From contig JADJMW010000009.1 in the NCBI GenBank assembly GCA_016709385.1, positions 200,635 to 264,634 on the forward strand: a stretch of DNA of 64,000 bases, in the 5' to 3' direction. Below are positions 11,493 to 21,511 of this stretch, in pieces; position 1 is the stretch's first letter, and each line of letters starts with the position of its first letter. Both the position numbers and the translations under genes were made by a program. The notes beneath the pieces were generated by a model. The model did not search any database, had not been told where the DNA came from, and was given only the letters and a program-made list of their open reading frames with translations. Origin of the DNA: Candidatus Rubrivivax defluviihabitans. Its GTDB lineage: Bacteria > Pseudomonadota > Gammaproteobacteria > Burkholderiales > Burkholderiaceae_C.

Positions 11493-11953
11493 TGGGTCTG
11501 CAGCGCTGGCGATTGCTGCTGCCCGGCCTGTGGGCCGGCTGGCTGCTGTGCGTGGCGGCGCTGGCCACGCCCGCGGCCTTCGCGCTGCTGCCCCAGGCCG
11601 ACGCGGGCCGCGTGGCCGGCCGCATGCTGGCCCAGGAGGCCTATACCAGCCTGGCGCTGGGCGTGCTGCTGCTGGTGCTGGAGCGGGTGGCCGCCCGCCG
11701 CGCGGTGGCCGAGGGGCAGGGCTCGCAGTTCAGCGCGGGCATGGTGCTGGCGCTGGGCGCGCTGTTCTGCACCGTGGCCGGCTATTTTGCGTTGCTGCCG
11801 ATGATGGCCGCCGCCCGCGCCGGCCAGGGGCCGCTGAGCTTCGGCCAGCTGCACGCCGTGAGCGCCGTCTTCTACGGCGCCAAAGTGCTGCTGGTGCTGA
11901 CGCTGGCCTGGCGTGCCGCCGGCGCGGGTCTCAGTCGCCGGCCTGCTTCTTGA
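11492..11953 (+). CDS. DUF4149 family membrane protein
   Basis: 153 residues with about four hydrophobic segments (near residues 8-28, 50-65, 82-105 and 125-145). It resembles DUF4149 proteins, distantly related to the TMEM205 family; no biochemical function is established. It starts on the ATG that overlaps the greA stop, and no ribosome-binding site of its own is obvious, so expression probably depends on greA. Its 3' end overlaps the 3' end of the convergent yhbY gene by 23 bases. Confidence 0.75.
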   Translation: MGLQRWRLLLPGLWAGWLLCVAALATPAAFALLPQADAGRVAGRMLAQEAYTSLALGVLLLVLERVAARRAVAEGQGSQFSAGMVLALGALFCTVAGYFALLPMMAAARAGQGPLSFGQLHAVSAVFYGAKVLLVLTLAWRAAGAGLSRRPAS

Positions 11954-12404
11954 CGCTGGTCAGCCGCCGCTTGGCGCGCTTGATGGTGCCGCCCGGCGTG
12001 ACGCGCTCGTTGCCGAAGACCTGGACCTTCTTCACCGTGGCGCGGTGGTTGCCGCTCTTGGAGAAGGACACCAGCTTGACGATGCGCGGCCCCGGCTGGC
12101 GGTCGTCACGCTCGGCCTTTTCCTTCGGCGGGATCGGGCGCCACAGCACCAGCAGCTTGCCGATGTGCTGCACCGGGGCGGCATCCAGGCGCCCGGCCAG
12201 GTCGGCCAGGACGGCCTCGCGCGCGGCGCGGTCGTCGGAGAACACCCGCACCTTGATCAGGCCGTGCGACTTCAACGCGCCATCCACCTCCTTGACCACG
12301 GCCGGGGTGAGCCCGTCGTTGCCGATCATGACGACAGGCTCCAGGTGATGGGCATCGGAGCGGTGCGCCTTGCGTTCGGCGGGGGTGAGCGTGAGTGCGG
12401 TCAT
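11931..12404 (-). CDS. yhbY: YhbY-type RNA-binding protein (CRM domain)
   Basis: 157 residues. The N-terminal 95 residues form a CRS1-YhbY (CRM) domain, an RNA-binding fold found on pre-50S ribosomal particles; landmarks are LTPAERKAHRSDAHHLEPV and the later LVLWRP strand. About 60 further residues form a basic Lys/Arg-rich tail (KRAKRRLTSVKKQ) absent from the 97-residue E. coli protein but usual in this group. It is divergent from rlmE with only 20 bases between start codons, which links two ribosome-maturation genes. Confidence 0.85.
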   Translation of the reverse strand: MTALTLTPAERKAHRSDAHHLEPVVMIGNDGLTPAVVKEVDGALKSHGLIKVRVFSDDRAAREAVLADLAGRLDAAPVQHIGKLLVLWRPIPPKEKAERDDRQPGPRIVKLVSFSKSGNHRATVKKVQVFGNERVTPGGTIKRAKRRLTSVKKQAGD

Positions 12405-12409
12405 GTTCG

Positions 12410-12415
12410 TATTAT
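12410..12415 (+). promoter_or_regulatory. -10 element of rlmE (very short or no leader)
   Basis: TATTAT at 12410-12415 is nine bases before the rlmE ATG at 12425. No Shine-Dalgarno fits in between. The hexamer sits inside the 20-base gap separating the divergent yhbY and rlmE starts. Confidence 0.4.
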
Positions 12416-12424
12416 CGACGCCAC

Positions 12425-13084
12425 ATGAAAGTCAAGACCAAGAGCCGAAAAGTCAACAAGGCGTGGCTCAACGACCATGTCAACGACCCCTACGTGAAGC
12501 TGGCGCAACGCGAGGGCTACCGCGCCCGCGCCGCCTACAAGCTGAAGGAAATCGACGAAGCGCTGCGCCTCATCGAACCCGGGCAGGTGGTGGTGGACCT
12601 GGGCGCGGCACCGGGCGCCTGGAGCCAGTACCTGCGGCGCAGGTTCGCCCCGCTTGGCGCGGCGACGGGCGAGCTCGACGGCAGGATCATTGCCGTGGAC
12701 CTGATCGAGATCGAGCCGATCGAAGGCGTGGACTTCCTGCACGGTGACTTTCGCGAGGACGAGATACTGCAGGCGCTGGTGACGCGGCTGGGTGGACGTC
12801 GGGTCGACGTGGTGGTGTCGGACATGGCGCCCAACCTGTCGGGCATAGCGTCCGTGGACGCTGCGCGCGTGGCGCACCTGGTGGAGCTGGCGGTGGAATT
12901 TGCACTGCACCACCTGCAGCCCGAGGGTGCGCTGGTGTGCAAGACCTTTCACGGCAGCGGATATGCCGAGCAGGCCAGACTCTTCAAGGAAAGCTTTCGT
13001 ATCGTCAAGGCGATCAAACCCAGGGCTTCTCGCGACAAGTCCTCGGAAACCTTCCTCGTTGGACTGGGTCCCAAGCGTTCGTGA
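12425..13084 (+). CDS. rlmE: 23S rRNA (uridine(2552)-2'-O)-methyltransferase RlmE
   Basis: 219 residues. RlmE (FtsJ/RrmJ) methylates the 2'-OH of U2552 in the 23S A-loop late in 50S assembly. The K-D-K-E catalytic set is visible: Lys39 in RAAYKLKEID, Asp in VVSDMAPNLSG, Lys in CKTFHG, and Glu in DKSSETFLVG. The SAM motif is VVDLGAAPGAWSQ. The start at 12425 gives the basic N-terminus MKVKTKSRKVNK typical of the family. It precedes ftsH, the conserved rlmE-ftsH pairing, but a separate promoter lies in the 173-base gap. Confidence 0.94.
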   Translation: MKVKTKSRKVNKAWLNDHVNDPYVKLAQREGYRARAAYKLKEIDEALRLIEPGQVVVDLGAAPGAWSQYLRRRFAPLGAATGELDGRIIAVDLIEIEPIEGVDFLHGDFREDEILQALVTRLGGRRVDVVVSDMAPNLSGIASVDAARVAHLVELAVEFALHHLQPEGALVCKTFHGSGYAEQARLFKESFRIVKAIKPRASRDKSSETFLVGLGPKRS

Positions 13085-13167
13085 AACCCGTCGGGGCCAC
13101 CCGGAATGCATGCGCAGACCACGGTTTGGCGGGGCATTCCGACCCTTTCGTCATTCATGAGACCGAC

Positions 13168-13195
13168 CTTGACTGCACTAGAATCATCGCCATAT
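13168..13195 (+). promoter_or_regulatory. candidate sigma-32 (heat-shock) promoter of ftsH
   Basis: CTTGACT at 13168-13174, a 13-base spacer, and CGCCATAT at 13188-13195 closely follow the enterobacterial RpoH consensus (CTTGAAA, 11-16 bases, CCCCATNT). It lies about 60 bases upstream of the ftsH GTG. FtsH is a classical RpoH-regulated gene in E. coli. The rest of the rlmE-ftsH gap shows no other convincing promoter. Confidence 0.55.
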
Positions 13196-13257
13196 GCCGT
13201 GGAATCCGGCACATCGCACGTAACGCGCCGTGCCGCTGAATCGGAAAAGGAGCCGCG

Positions 13258-15165
<1,908 letters not shown>

Positions 15166-15189
15166 TCGGCCCGACCTCGACCCACCCAG

Positions 15190-15205
15190 CGGGGCTTCGG
15201 CCCCG
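15190..15205 (+). terminator. UUCG-loop hairpin between ftsH and folP
   Basis: Six-base stem CGGGGC (15190-15195) and GCCCCG (15200-15205) closed by the very stable TTCG loop, 24 bases after the ftsH stop. Only two T follow. It probably weakens rather than fully stops read-through into folP, which starts 21 bases later. Confidence 0.5.
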
Positions 15206-15226
15206 TTGTCCATTCAGGGGCGGCAG

Positions 15227-16066
15227 ATGCACTGGCAGACCACGCGCCACGCGATCGACCTGAGCCGACCGCGGGTGATGGGCATCGTCAACGTGACCCC
15301 GGACTCCTTCTCGGACCGCGGCGCGTTTGCCACCACCGCCGCCGCCCTGGCGCATTGCGAGGCGCTGCTGGCCCAGGGCGCCGACATCCTCGATATCGGC
15401 GGTGAGTCGACACGGCCCGGCGCACGCGCGCTCACGGCGCAGCAAGAGCTGGCGCGGGTGCTGCCGGTGCTGCGGAGTGCCATCACCCTGGGTGTGCCGG
15501 TGTCGGTGGATACGAGCGAACCCTTGGTCATGCGCGAGGCGCTCGCACTGGGCGTGGATATCGTCAACGACGTGCGCGCGCTGCGCCGGCCGGGGGCTCT
15601 GGAGTTGCTGGCCGCCCACCCCGGTGCCGCTGTGTGCCTCATGCACATGAAGGGCGAACCCGCCACCATGCAGGCCGAGGCGGTCTACGGTGACGTGGTC
15701 GCCGAGGTGCGCGATTTCCTGCAACGGCGTGTGGACGAGGTGACCGCCGCCGGCATCGCGCGCGACCGCATGGCCGTCGATCCGGGCATCGGCTTCGCCA
15801 AGACCGCGGAACACAACCTGCTGCTGCTGTGGCGGCAGCGCGAGTTGCTGTCTCTCGGTCTGCCGCTGCTGGTGGGCTGGTCGCGCAAGGGCACCTTGGG
15901 CCTGCTGACCGGGCGGCCTGTGGGCGAGCGCGTGGCGGCCAGCCTGGCCGCCGCGCTGGCCGCGGTGCACCGCGGCGCGCACATCGTGCGCGTGCACGAC
16001 GTGGCGGCGACGGTCGATGCGCTCAAGGTCTGGCGGGCGGCAGAGACCGGGCGAATGCCGACCTGA
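15227..16066 (+). CDS. folP: dihydropteroate synthase
   Basis: 279 residues. FolP joins p-aminobenzoate to 7,8-dihydropterin pyrophosphate in folate synthesis and is the sulfonamide target. Signature blocks are VMGIVNVTPDSFSDRG near the N-terminus, DIGGESTRPGA, SVDTSEP, NDVRAL, LMHMKGEPATMQ, DPGIGFAKT and VGWSRKGTLG. ATG 15227 is favoured (MHWQTTRHAID); an in-frame TTG seven codons earlier falls at the foot of the hairpin. The usual order ftsH-folP-glmM holds. Confidence 0.94.
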   Translation: MHWQTTRHAIDLSRPRVMGIVNVTPDSFSDRGAFATTAAALAHCEALLAQGADILDIGGESTRPGARALTAQQELARVLPVLRSAITLGVPVSVDTSEPLVMREALALGVDIVNDVRALRRPGALELLAAHPGAAVCLMHMKGEPATMQAEAVYGDVVAEVRDFLQRRVDEVTAAGIARDRMAVDPGIGFAKTAEHNLLLLWRQRELLSLGLPLLVGWSRKGTLGLLTGRPVGERVAASLAAALAAVHRGAHIVRVHDVAATVDALKVWRAAETGRMPT

Positions 16067-16154
16067 AGCGTCGCAACAATTCCTCACATCGCCGCGGCGT
16101 GGCGGCGGAAGCGGTGGGCCTGGCGTTGGACAATGCACGCAAGGGGACCCAACG

Positions 16155-17486
16155 ATGAGCAGAACCTATTTCGGCACCGACGGCATCCGCGGCACCGTGG
16201 GCCAGGATCCGATCACGCCCGACTTCATGCTGCGCCTGGGTCATGCCGTGGGCCGCGTGCTGCGCCAGGCCACGCCGCGGCCGACGGTGCTGATCGGCAA
16301 GGACACGCGCATCTCGGGCTACATGCTCGAGTCCTCGCTGGAAGCGGGCTTTGCCTCCGCCGGCGTCGACGTGCTGCTCAGCGGCCCGCTGCCGACACCC
16401 GGCGTGGCCTATCTGACGCGCGCGCTGCGGCTGGACCTGGGCGTGGTCATCAGCGCCTCACACAACCCCTTTGCCGACAACGGCGTCAAATTCTTCTCGG
16501 CGCGCGGCGAGAAGCTGCCCGACGGCTGGGAGCGCGAGGTCGAGGCCATGCTGCTGCAGTCGCCGCAGTGGGTGGACTCGGCCGGCCTGGGCAAGGCGCG
16601 GCGCCTGGAGGACGCGCGCGGCCGCTATATCGAATTCTGCAAGAGCACGGTGCCGCACAGCCTGTCGCTGCGCGGCATGAAGCTGGTCGTCGACGCCGCC
16701 CACGGCGCGGCCTACCACGTGGCGCCCGACGTCTTCCACGAACTCGGCGCGTCGGTGGTCACGATCGGCTGCAGTCCCGACGGACTGAATATCAACGACG
16801 GCGTCGGTGCCACCGCACCGCAGGCCTTGGTGAAGGCCGTGGCGGAGCACCGTGCCGACTACGGCATCGCGCTCGACGGCGACGCCGACCGGCTGCAGAT
16901 GGTCGACGCCCAAGGGCGGCTCTTCAACGGCGACGAATTGCTCTACGTGATGGCGGCCGACCGCATCGCGCAGCGCAGCCAGGTGCCCGGCGTGGTGGGC
17001 ACGCTGATGACGAACATGGCGGTGGAGCTGGCGCTTGCGCGCATCGGCATCGACCTCGTGCGCGCCAAGGTCGGCGACCGCTATGTGCTGGAAGAGTTGT
17101 CGGCGCGCGGCTGGCAGCTCGGCGGCGAGAGCTCGGGCCACCTGCTGGCGCTGGACCGCCACACCACCGGCGACGGCATCGTGAGCGCGCTGCAGATCCT
17201 GCTGGCCGTGCGCCGCAACGGCGGCACGCTGGCGGGGCTGCTGGAGGCGGTGACGCTGTTCCCGCAGACGCTGCTCAACGTGCGGCTGCGCGACGGGGCC
17301 GACTGGAAGGCCAATGCGAAGCTGTCCGGCGAGCGCGAGCGGGCCGAGCGTGAACTGGGCGAGCGGGGCCGTGTGCTGATCCGCGCTTCCGGCACCGAGC
17401 CCGTGCTGCGCGTCATGGTCGAGGCCAGCGAAGCCGCCCAGGCGCGGTTGTGGGCCGAGCGGCTGGCGGCCGCGGCGCTGGCCTGA
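16155..17486 (+). CDS. glmM: phosphoglucosamine mutase
   Basis: 443 residues, the standard length. GlmM converts glucosamine-6-phosphate to glucosamine-1-phosphate on the way to UDP-GlcNAc for peptidoglycan and lipopolysaccharide. The phosphoserine is Ser102 in ISASHNPFADNG, the metal loop is DGDADR, the sugar-binding loop is GGESSGHL, and the phosphate-binding loop is RASGTEPVLRVM. The start at 16155 follows AAGGGGA seven bases upstream, and the product begins with the conserved RTYFGTDGIRG. The 88-base gap from folP contains GACAAT at 16127-16132, which could be a weak -10. Confidence 0.95.
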   Translation: MSRTYFGTDGIRGTVGQDPITPDFMLRLGHAVGRVLRQATPRPTVLIGKDTRISGYMLESSLEAGFASAGVDVLLSGPLPTPGVAYLTRALRLDLGVVISASHNPFADNGVKFFSARGEKLPDGWEREVEAMLLQSPQWVDSAGLGKARRLEDARGRYIEFCKSTVPHSLSLRGMKLVVDAAHGAAYHVAPDVFHELGASVVTIGCSPDGLNINDGVGATAPQALVKAVAEHRADYGIALDGDADRLQMVDAQGRLFNGDELLYVMAADRIAQRSQVPGVVGTLMTNMAVELALARIGIDLVRAKVGDRYVLEELSARGWQLGGESSGHLLALDRHTTGDGIVSALQILLAVRRNGGTLAGLLEAVTLFPQTLLNVRLRDGADWKANAKLSGERERAERELGERGRVLIRASGTEPVLRVMVEASEAAQARLWAERLAAAALA

Positions 17487-17493
17487 ACCGGTC

Positions 17494-17513
17494 GCCTCGC
17501 CCTACGGCGAGGC
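17494..17513. terminator. bidirectional hairpin between glmM and the pyruvate-kinase-like gene
   Basis: Eight-base perfect stem GCCTCGCC (17494-17501) and GGCGAGGC (17506-17513) with loop CTAC. It lies eight bases after the glmM stop and overlaps the stop codon of the convergent gene. No strong T-run follows. Confidence 0.55.
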
Positions 17514-19415
17514 TGGGACCGCTTCAGCCGCTTCCACCGGCTCGGGCAGCGAGGACCAGGCTTTCAGCGCGCGCAGCAGCGGCCGCTTCTTGGACTGGTG
17601 CGACTGCATGCGCCGCAGGATGTCGTCCAGCGTGCGGATGGCGTCCAGGATGTGCGGGCCCTTGTTGAGCATCACGCATTCGGCGCGTTCCGACATGGCG
17701 GCGTCGGTGATCTCGGCGCGCGAGGGCAGGCCGGTCTTGGCCAGCGTCTCCAGCACCTGGGTGGCCCACACCACCGGCACGTGCGCGGCTTCGCAGGCCC
17801 ACAGGATCTCTTCCTGAATCTCGGCCAGCCGTTCGTAGCCGCATTCCACCGCCAGGTCGCCGCGCGCGATCATCACGCCGGCGCCCGGGCCCGCCATCGC
17901 GGCGAGCAGCATCTCGGGCAGGTGCTCGAAGCCGCGCTGGGTCTCGACCTTGATGACCAGGCCCAGGTGCGCGGCGTCCAACTCCTTCAACCGCTGGCGC
18001 AGCAGCACGATGTCGGCCGCCGACTGGGCGAACGACAGGCCCACCAGGTCGGCGCACTGTGCCACCACTTCCAGGTCCTGCAGGTCCTTGGCGCTCAGCG
18101 CCGGCAGCTCGAGCCGGGTGTCGGGCAGGTTGATGCCCTTGTCGGCCAGCAGCTTCTCGCCTTCGTTTCGGGCGTGCGTGATCTCGACCTCCAGGCGCCC
18201 CGCCACCTGGCGGCGCACGATGCCGCCGATGCGGCCGTCGTCGAACCAGATGCGCTCGCCCTTGCGCACCTGGGCCAGCGCCTCGGGCAGCGTGCAGGCG
18301 ATGGTGGCCGGCGCCGCGGGTTGGCCCTTGCGCGCGGCCAGTGGCCCGTGGCCCATGCCTTCGGGCACCACTTGCAGCCGGTCGCCGCGGTGCAGCAGCA
18401 GGGCGCCTGACCGTGCCGGCAGGTCGGTGATGCGCGTCTGCAGGTCGTGTGCGTGCCGGCGTCGCAGCCGCAGCACGGTGTCGGGGGTCAGGTAGGCCGT
18501 CTGCATGCACTCGACCAGCACGCCCTCGGGCTGGCGCTCGAGCACTTTCAGGCGACGTTGCGCCAGCCGCGCATCGGTCAGCTGGATCCGGCTGTCTTCG
18601 TCCACTTCGGCCAGCCAGGCCGCGTCCACGCCGACGCAGAAGGCGGCATCCGGCAAGACGGCGGTCGACCCATGCGGACGCAGGCCCAGGCGGGCTGGCG
18701 CTGTCACGCGTCCGAAAGCGTCCTTGGTCGGCTTGAGCCTGGCCACCTCCGGGCTGCCGGCGATGGGACCGGTGCGCAGCTTGGGTCCGCCCAGGTCCAT
18801 CAGCACGCGCACCGGGCGCTCCAGCTTGCGCGCGGCACGGCGCACGCTGCGCGCCATGGCCGCCCACTCGGCGGCGCCATCGTGCGCACAATTGATGCGC
18901 GCGATATCCATGCCGGTGGCGACCAGGTCGTTGACGAGGTCGTCGTCGTGCGCCGCGTCACTGGGAAGCGTGACCATGATGCGCACCGATCGTTCCCTGG
19001 GGACGGCGCCGAACAAGGCCTGGGCATGACGGTCCAGGCGTGCCGGGCCGCTCTGGGATCCCGTGGGTTCATCGTGCGAGAGCGCCGTCCAGGGCCGCCC
19101 GGTCAACCGATGCAGGATGCCCAGCACCTTGTCCAGGTTGGCCAGCACATGGGTTTCGGCCCGGCCCAGCGAAGACAGACCCATGCGGGCCAGCTGCTCC
19201 TGCAGGCTGCGCAGGTCGTGGCGCCGCAGCGCCAGGTAGTGGGCCAGGTTGGTGGCGCTGGCTGTATGCGTAGCGTCGGCCTGGCGCAGCCACGAAGCGA
19301 GACGCACTTCATTCCTGAGCATCGACTCGCGCAATGCCCACAAGTCGCGAATCAGCGCTTCACACGCAGGAATGTCCCAGGCGTCAGCCGAGCTGGGCGC
19401 TTTCTTCGGTTTCAT
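17502..19415 (-). CDS. pyruvate-kinase-like protein with N-terminal extension, no C-terminal domain
   Basis: 637 residues. About 180 N-terminal residues are helical, Leu/Arg/Ala-rich and of unknown function. A pyruvate kinase barrel follows: RINCAHD (family NFSHG), LMDLGGPKLRTGP, LPALSAKDLQDLEVV, LGLVIKVETQRGFEHLP with the catalytic-type Lys, VMIARGDLAVECGYERL and ATQVLETLAKTGLPSRAE. The B domain between the barrel halves is large and diverged. The chain ends soon after ECVMLNKGPHILDAI, so the usual C-terminal allosteric domain is missing. It may be a phosphoenolpyruvate-dependent enzyme or a regulatory relative. The start at 19415 overlaps the end of the upstream glycosyltransferase gene by 32 bases. 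Confidence 0.75.
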   Translation of the reverse strand: MKPKKAPSSADAWDIPACEALIRDLWALRESMLRNEVRLASWLRQADATHTASATNLAHYLALRRHDLRSLQEQLARMGLSSLGRAETHVLANLDKVLGILHRLTGRPWTALSHDEPTGSQSGPARLDRHAQALFGAVPRERSVRIMVTLPSDAAHDDDLVNDLVATGMDIARINCAHDGAAEWAAMARSVRRAARKLERPVRVLMDLGGPKLRTGPIAGSPEVARLKPTKDAFGRVTAPARLGLRPHGSTAVLPDAAFCVGVDAAWLAEVDEDSRIQLTDARLAQRRLKVLERQPEGVLVECMQTAYLTPDTVLRLRRRHAHDLQTRITDLPARSGALLLHRGDRLQVVPEGMGHGPLAARKGQPAAPATIACTLPEALAQVRKGERIWFDDGRIGGIVRRQVAGRLEVEITHARNEGEKLLADKGINLPDTRLELPALSAKDLQDLEVVAQCADLVGLSFAQSAADIVLLRQRLKELDAAHLGLVIKVETQRGFEHLPEMLLAAMAGPGAGVMIARGDLAVECGYERLAEIQEEILWACEAAHVPVVWATQVLETLAKTGLPSRAEITDAAMSERAECVMLNKGPHILDAIRTLDDILRRMQSHQSKKRPLLRALKAWSSLPEPVEAAEAVPASP

Positions 19416-20718
19416 CGATGACGGTTCCAGCCTGAGTCTGCGTGCGCCGTGTGGCAGTTTGATGACAGTCCGCCGGTGGCAAAGTCCGGCGCCGGAGCCA
19501 CAGCTCGGCAGCCCGGTCCCTGGCCATGCCCTTGGCCATCGCCACCAGGTATTCGGTCTCGATGGCCTGCACGATGCTTTCCCAGTCCAGTCGGCGGGCC
19601 GTGGCGCGCGCTCGCACCCCCATCGCGCGGGCAGCGGGCGGGTTGGCGGCCAGGCAGGCTGCCGCGGCACAGAAGCCTCGACTTTCGCCCGAACGCACGA
19701 TCAGGCCATTCTCGGCGTGTCGAACGAGCTGCGCGGCGGCCGCGCAGTCGTAGGCCACCAGCGCCAGCCCGCTGGCCATGGCCTCGGGCACCACGTTGCC
19801 GAAGGTCTCGGTCAGGCTGGGGAAGAGGAACAGGTCGGCCGATGCGTAATGCGCCGCCAGGTCGCCGCCGCGGCGCACGCCGGCGAAAACGGCGTCCGGG
19901 CACCGCCGCTGCAGACTGGCCCGTTCGGGTCCGTCGCCCACCAATACCAGGCATGCGCCGGGCGTCACACCACGCACGGCCTCGAACGCGGCGAGCAGGT
20001 CACCCAGGTTCTTCTCCAGCGCCAGGCGTCCGACATACAGCACCACCGGGTCGTGCGGCGCGGCACCCCAGCTCGCGCGCAGCGCCTCACTGCGCCGTGC
20101 CGGGTCGAACAGGGCCGTGTCGACGCCGCGCGACACCACGCGCAAACGCTCGAAGCCACCGGCCGCGAGCTCGCCGCGCAGAGCGTCGGTCGGCACCATG
20201 GTCGCGGCGGTGCGATTGTGGAAGTGGCGCAGGTAGCCCATGATCGGCCGGCGCAGCCACGCCACGCCGTAGTGGCTGCTGTAGGCGTGGAAGTTGGTCC
20301 GGAAGTCCGACACCACCGGCAGCCCCAGTCGCGCCGCCGCCTGCAGCGCCGACCAGCCCAGTGGTCCTTCGGTGACGAGATGCACCACGTCCGGTCGCTG
20401 CATGGCCCAATGTCGCATCAGGGCGCGACGGCACGGCAGCCCCATCCTGAGCTCCGGGTATCGTGGAATGGACAACCCGCGCACGAGCATCTCGGCAGCG
20501 CCACCCTCGGCACTGGCCCGGTCGGCCGGGCCCTGGCGCGGCCGCACCAGGGCCGGATCATGCCCGCGCTGGCGCAGGCCCGCCACCACACGCGAGATGG
20601 TTGCCGCCACGCCGTTGACCTCGGGCGGGTAGGTCTCGGTGACCACGGCCACGCGCAGCCGCCGAGGGTGCGGCGTGTCGCTGCCGCATGAAGAGGTGTC
20701 GCCTGAAGGTGTCGCCAT
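19384..20718 (-). CDS. GT4-type glycosyltransferase (MgtA-like)
   Basis: 444 residues from ATG 20718. It is a GT-B fold retaining glycosyltransferase of family 4: the N-terminal domain begins VAVVTETYPPEVNGVAATIS, and the C-terminal donor domain has LYVGRLALEKNL and the E-x7-E block PSLTETFGNVVPEAMASG. The opening closely resembles GDP-mannose-dependent mannosyltransferases acting on lipid acceptors, and bacterial sulfolipid/glucuronosyl-diacylglycerol synthases of similar architecture. There are no membrane segments. Longer in-frame starts add low-complexity Arg-rich sequence. The donor and acceptor cannot be read from sequence; the neighbours suggest a lipid acceptor. Confidence 0.82.
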   Translation of the reverse strand: MATPSGDTSSCGSDTPHPRRLRVAVVTETYPPEVNGVAATISRVVAGLRQRGHDPALVRPRQGPADRASAEGGAAEMLVRGLSIPRYPELRMGLPCRRALMRHWAMQRPDVVHLVTEGPLGWSALQAAARLGLPVVSDFRTNFHAYSSHYGVAWLRRPIMGYLRHFHNRTAATMVPTDALRGELAAGGFERLRVVSRGVDTALFDPARRSEALRASWGAAPHDPVVLYVGRLALEKNLGDLLAAFEAVRGVTPGACLVLVGDGPERASLQRRCPDAVFAGVRRGGDLAAHYASADLFLFPSLTETFGNVVPEAMASGLALVAYDCAAAAQLVRHAENGLIVRSGESRGFCAAAACLAANPPAARAMGVRARATARRLDWESIVQAIETEYLVAMAKGMARDRAAELWLRRRTLPPADCHQTATRRTQTQAGTVIDETEESAQLG

Positions 20719-20881
20719 GCCGGCATGTTGACGGCGCCCGGCAACAGTTCTGTGACAAGGCCGGTGGGCCGCGACGCGACACCGGACCGTCACGCTGTTT
20801 TCACGGCCGGACCGCAGCATTGCGCCACGCCGGCGGAAATGCCCGCGGCGCGACCCCGGACCGATTTCCAAGGAGCCCGCC

Positions 20882-21490
20882 ATGAAGGAATTTCTCGAGG
20901 CCCTGCGCGTGCAGCGCTGGGACGACCACCGCTACTACCACCACAGCCGCATCAACCAGTCGCTGCACCTCGTCAGTGCGCTGAGCTTCATCGTCGCCTA
21001 CGGGCTGCTGTTCGTCGACCCGGCGGCTGCCGCGTTGCTGGCCTGGGGCGTGTCGATGACGACGCGCCAGGCCGGCCACTTCTTCTTCGAGCCCAGGGGC
21101 TACGACCACGTCAACCGGGCCACGCACGAGCACAAGGAGGCCATCAAGGTCGGCTACAACCTGCGCCGCAAGCTGGTGTTGATGTCGGCCTGGGCGGCGG
21201 CGCCGGTGCTGTTGTGGCTGGCGCCGACGCTGGGCGGGCTGATCGAGCCCGCCGCCACCTGGCGGGGCTGGCTGCACGACGTGGGCATCGCCTGGCTGGC
21301 GCTGGGCGTGGGTGGCCTGCTGTTCCGCACCGTGCACCTGTTCTTCCTGGCCGACGTGCGCACCGGCGTGGTGTGGGCGACCAAGATCCTCACGGATCCC
21401 TTCCACGACGTGATGCTGTACTGGCGTGCGCCGCTGCACCTGCTGCGCGGCGAACGCATGGACCCGATGCACCACGCACGGCACTCTTGA
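20882..21490 (+). CDS. His-rich membrane protein of unknown function
   Basis: 202 residues with a good AAGGAG (20871-20876) before ATG 20882. Four hydrophobic segments alternate with polar loops. Early residues contain DDHRYYHHSRINQSLH and later GHFFFEPRGYDHVNRATHEH, so about ten His are spread at membrane borders. The HxxxxNxxxH arrangement is reminiscent of the Mpo1/YGL010w family (DUF962), where membrane His residues bind iron for oxidation of hydroxy fatty acids; this similarity is only by eye. The C-terminus (LLRGERMDPMHHARHS) is also His-rich. It sits among lipid-type genes, divergent from the GT4 gene and convergent with the aminotransferase gene. Confidence 0.65.
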   Translation: MKEFLEALRVQRWDDHRYYHHSRINQSLHLVSALSFIVAYGLLFVDPAAAALLAWGVSMTTRQAGHFFFEPRGYDHVNRATHEHKEAIKVGYNLRRKLVLMSAWAAAPVLLWLAPTLGGLIEPAATWRGWLHDVGIAWLALGVGGLLFRTVHLFFLADVRTGVVWATKILTDPFHDVMLYWRAPLHLLRGERMDPMHHARHS

Positions 21491-21511
21491 CGCCCGGCGC
21501 AGCAACCGGGC

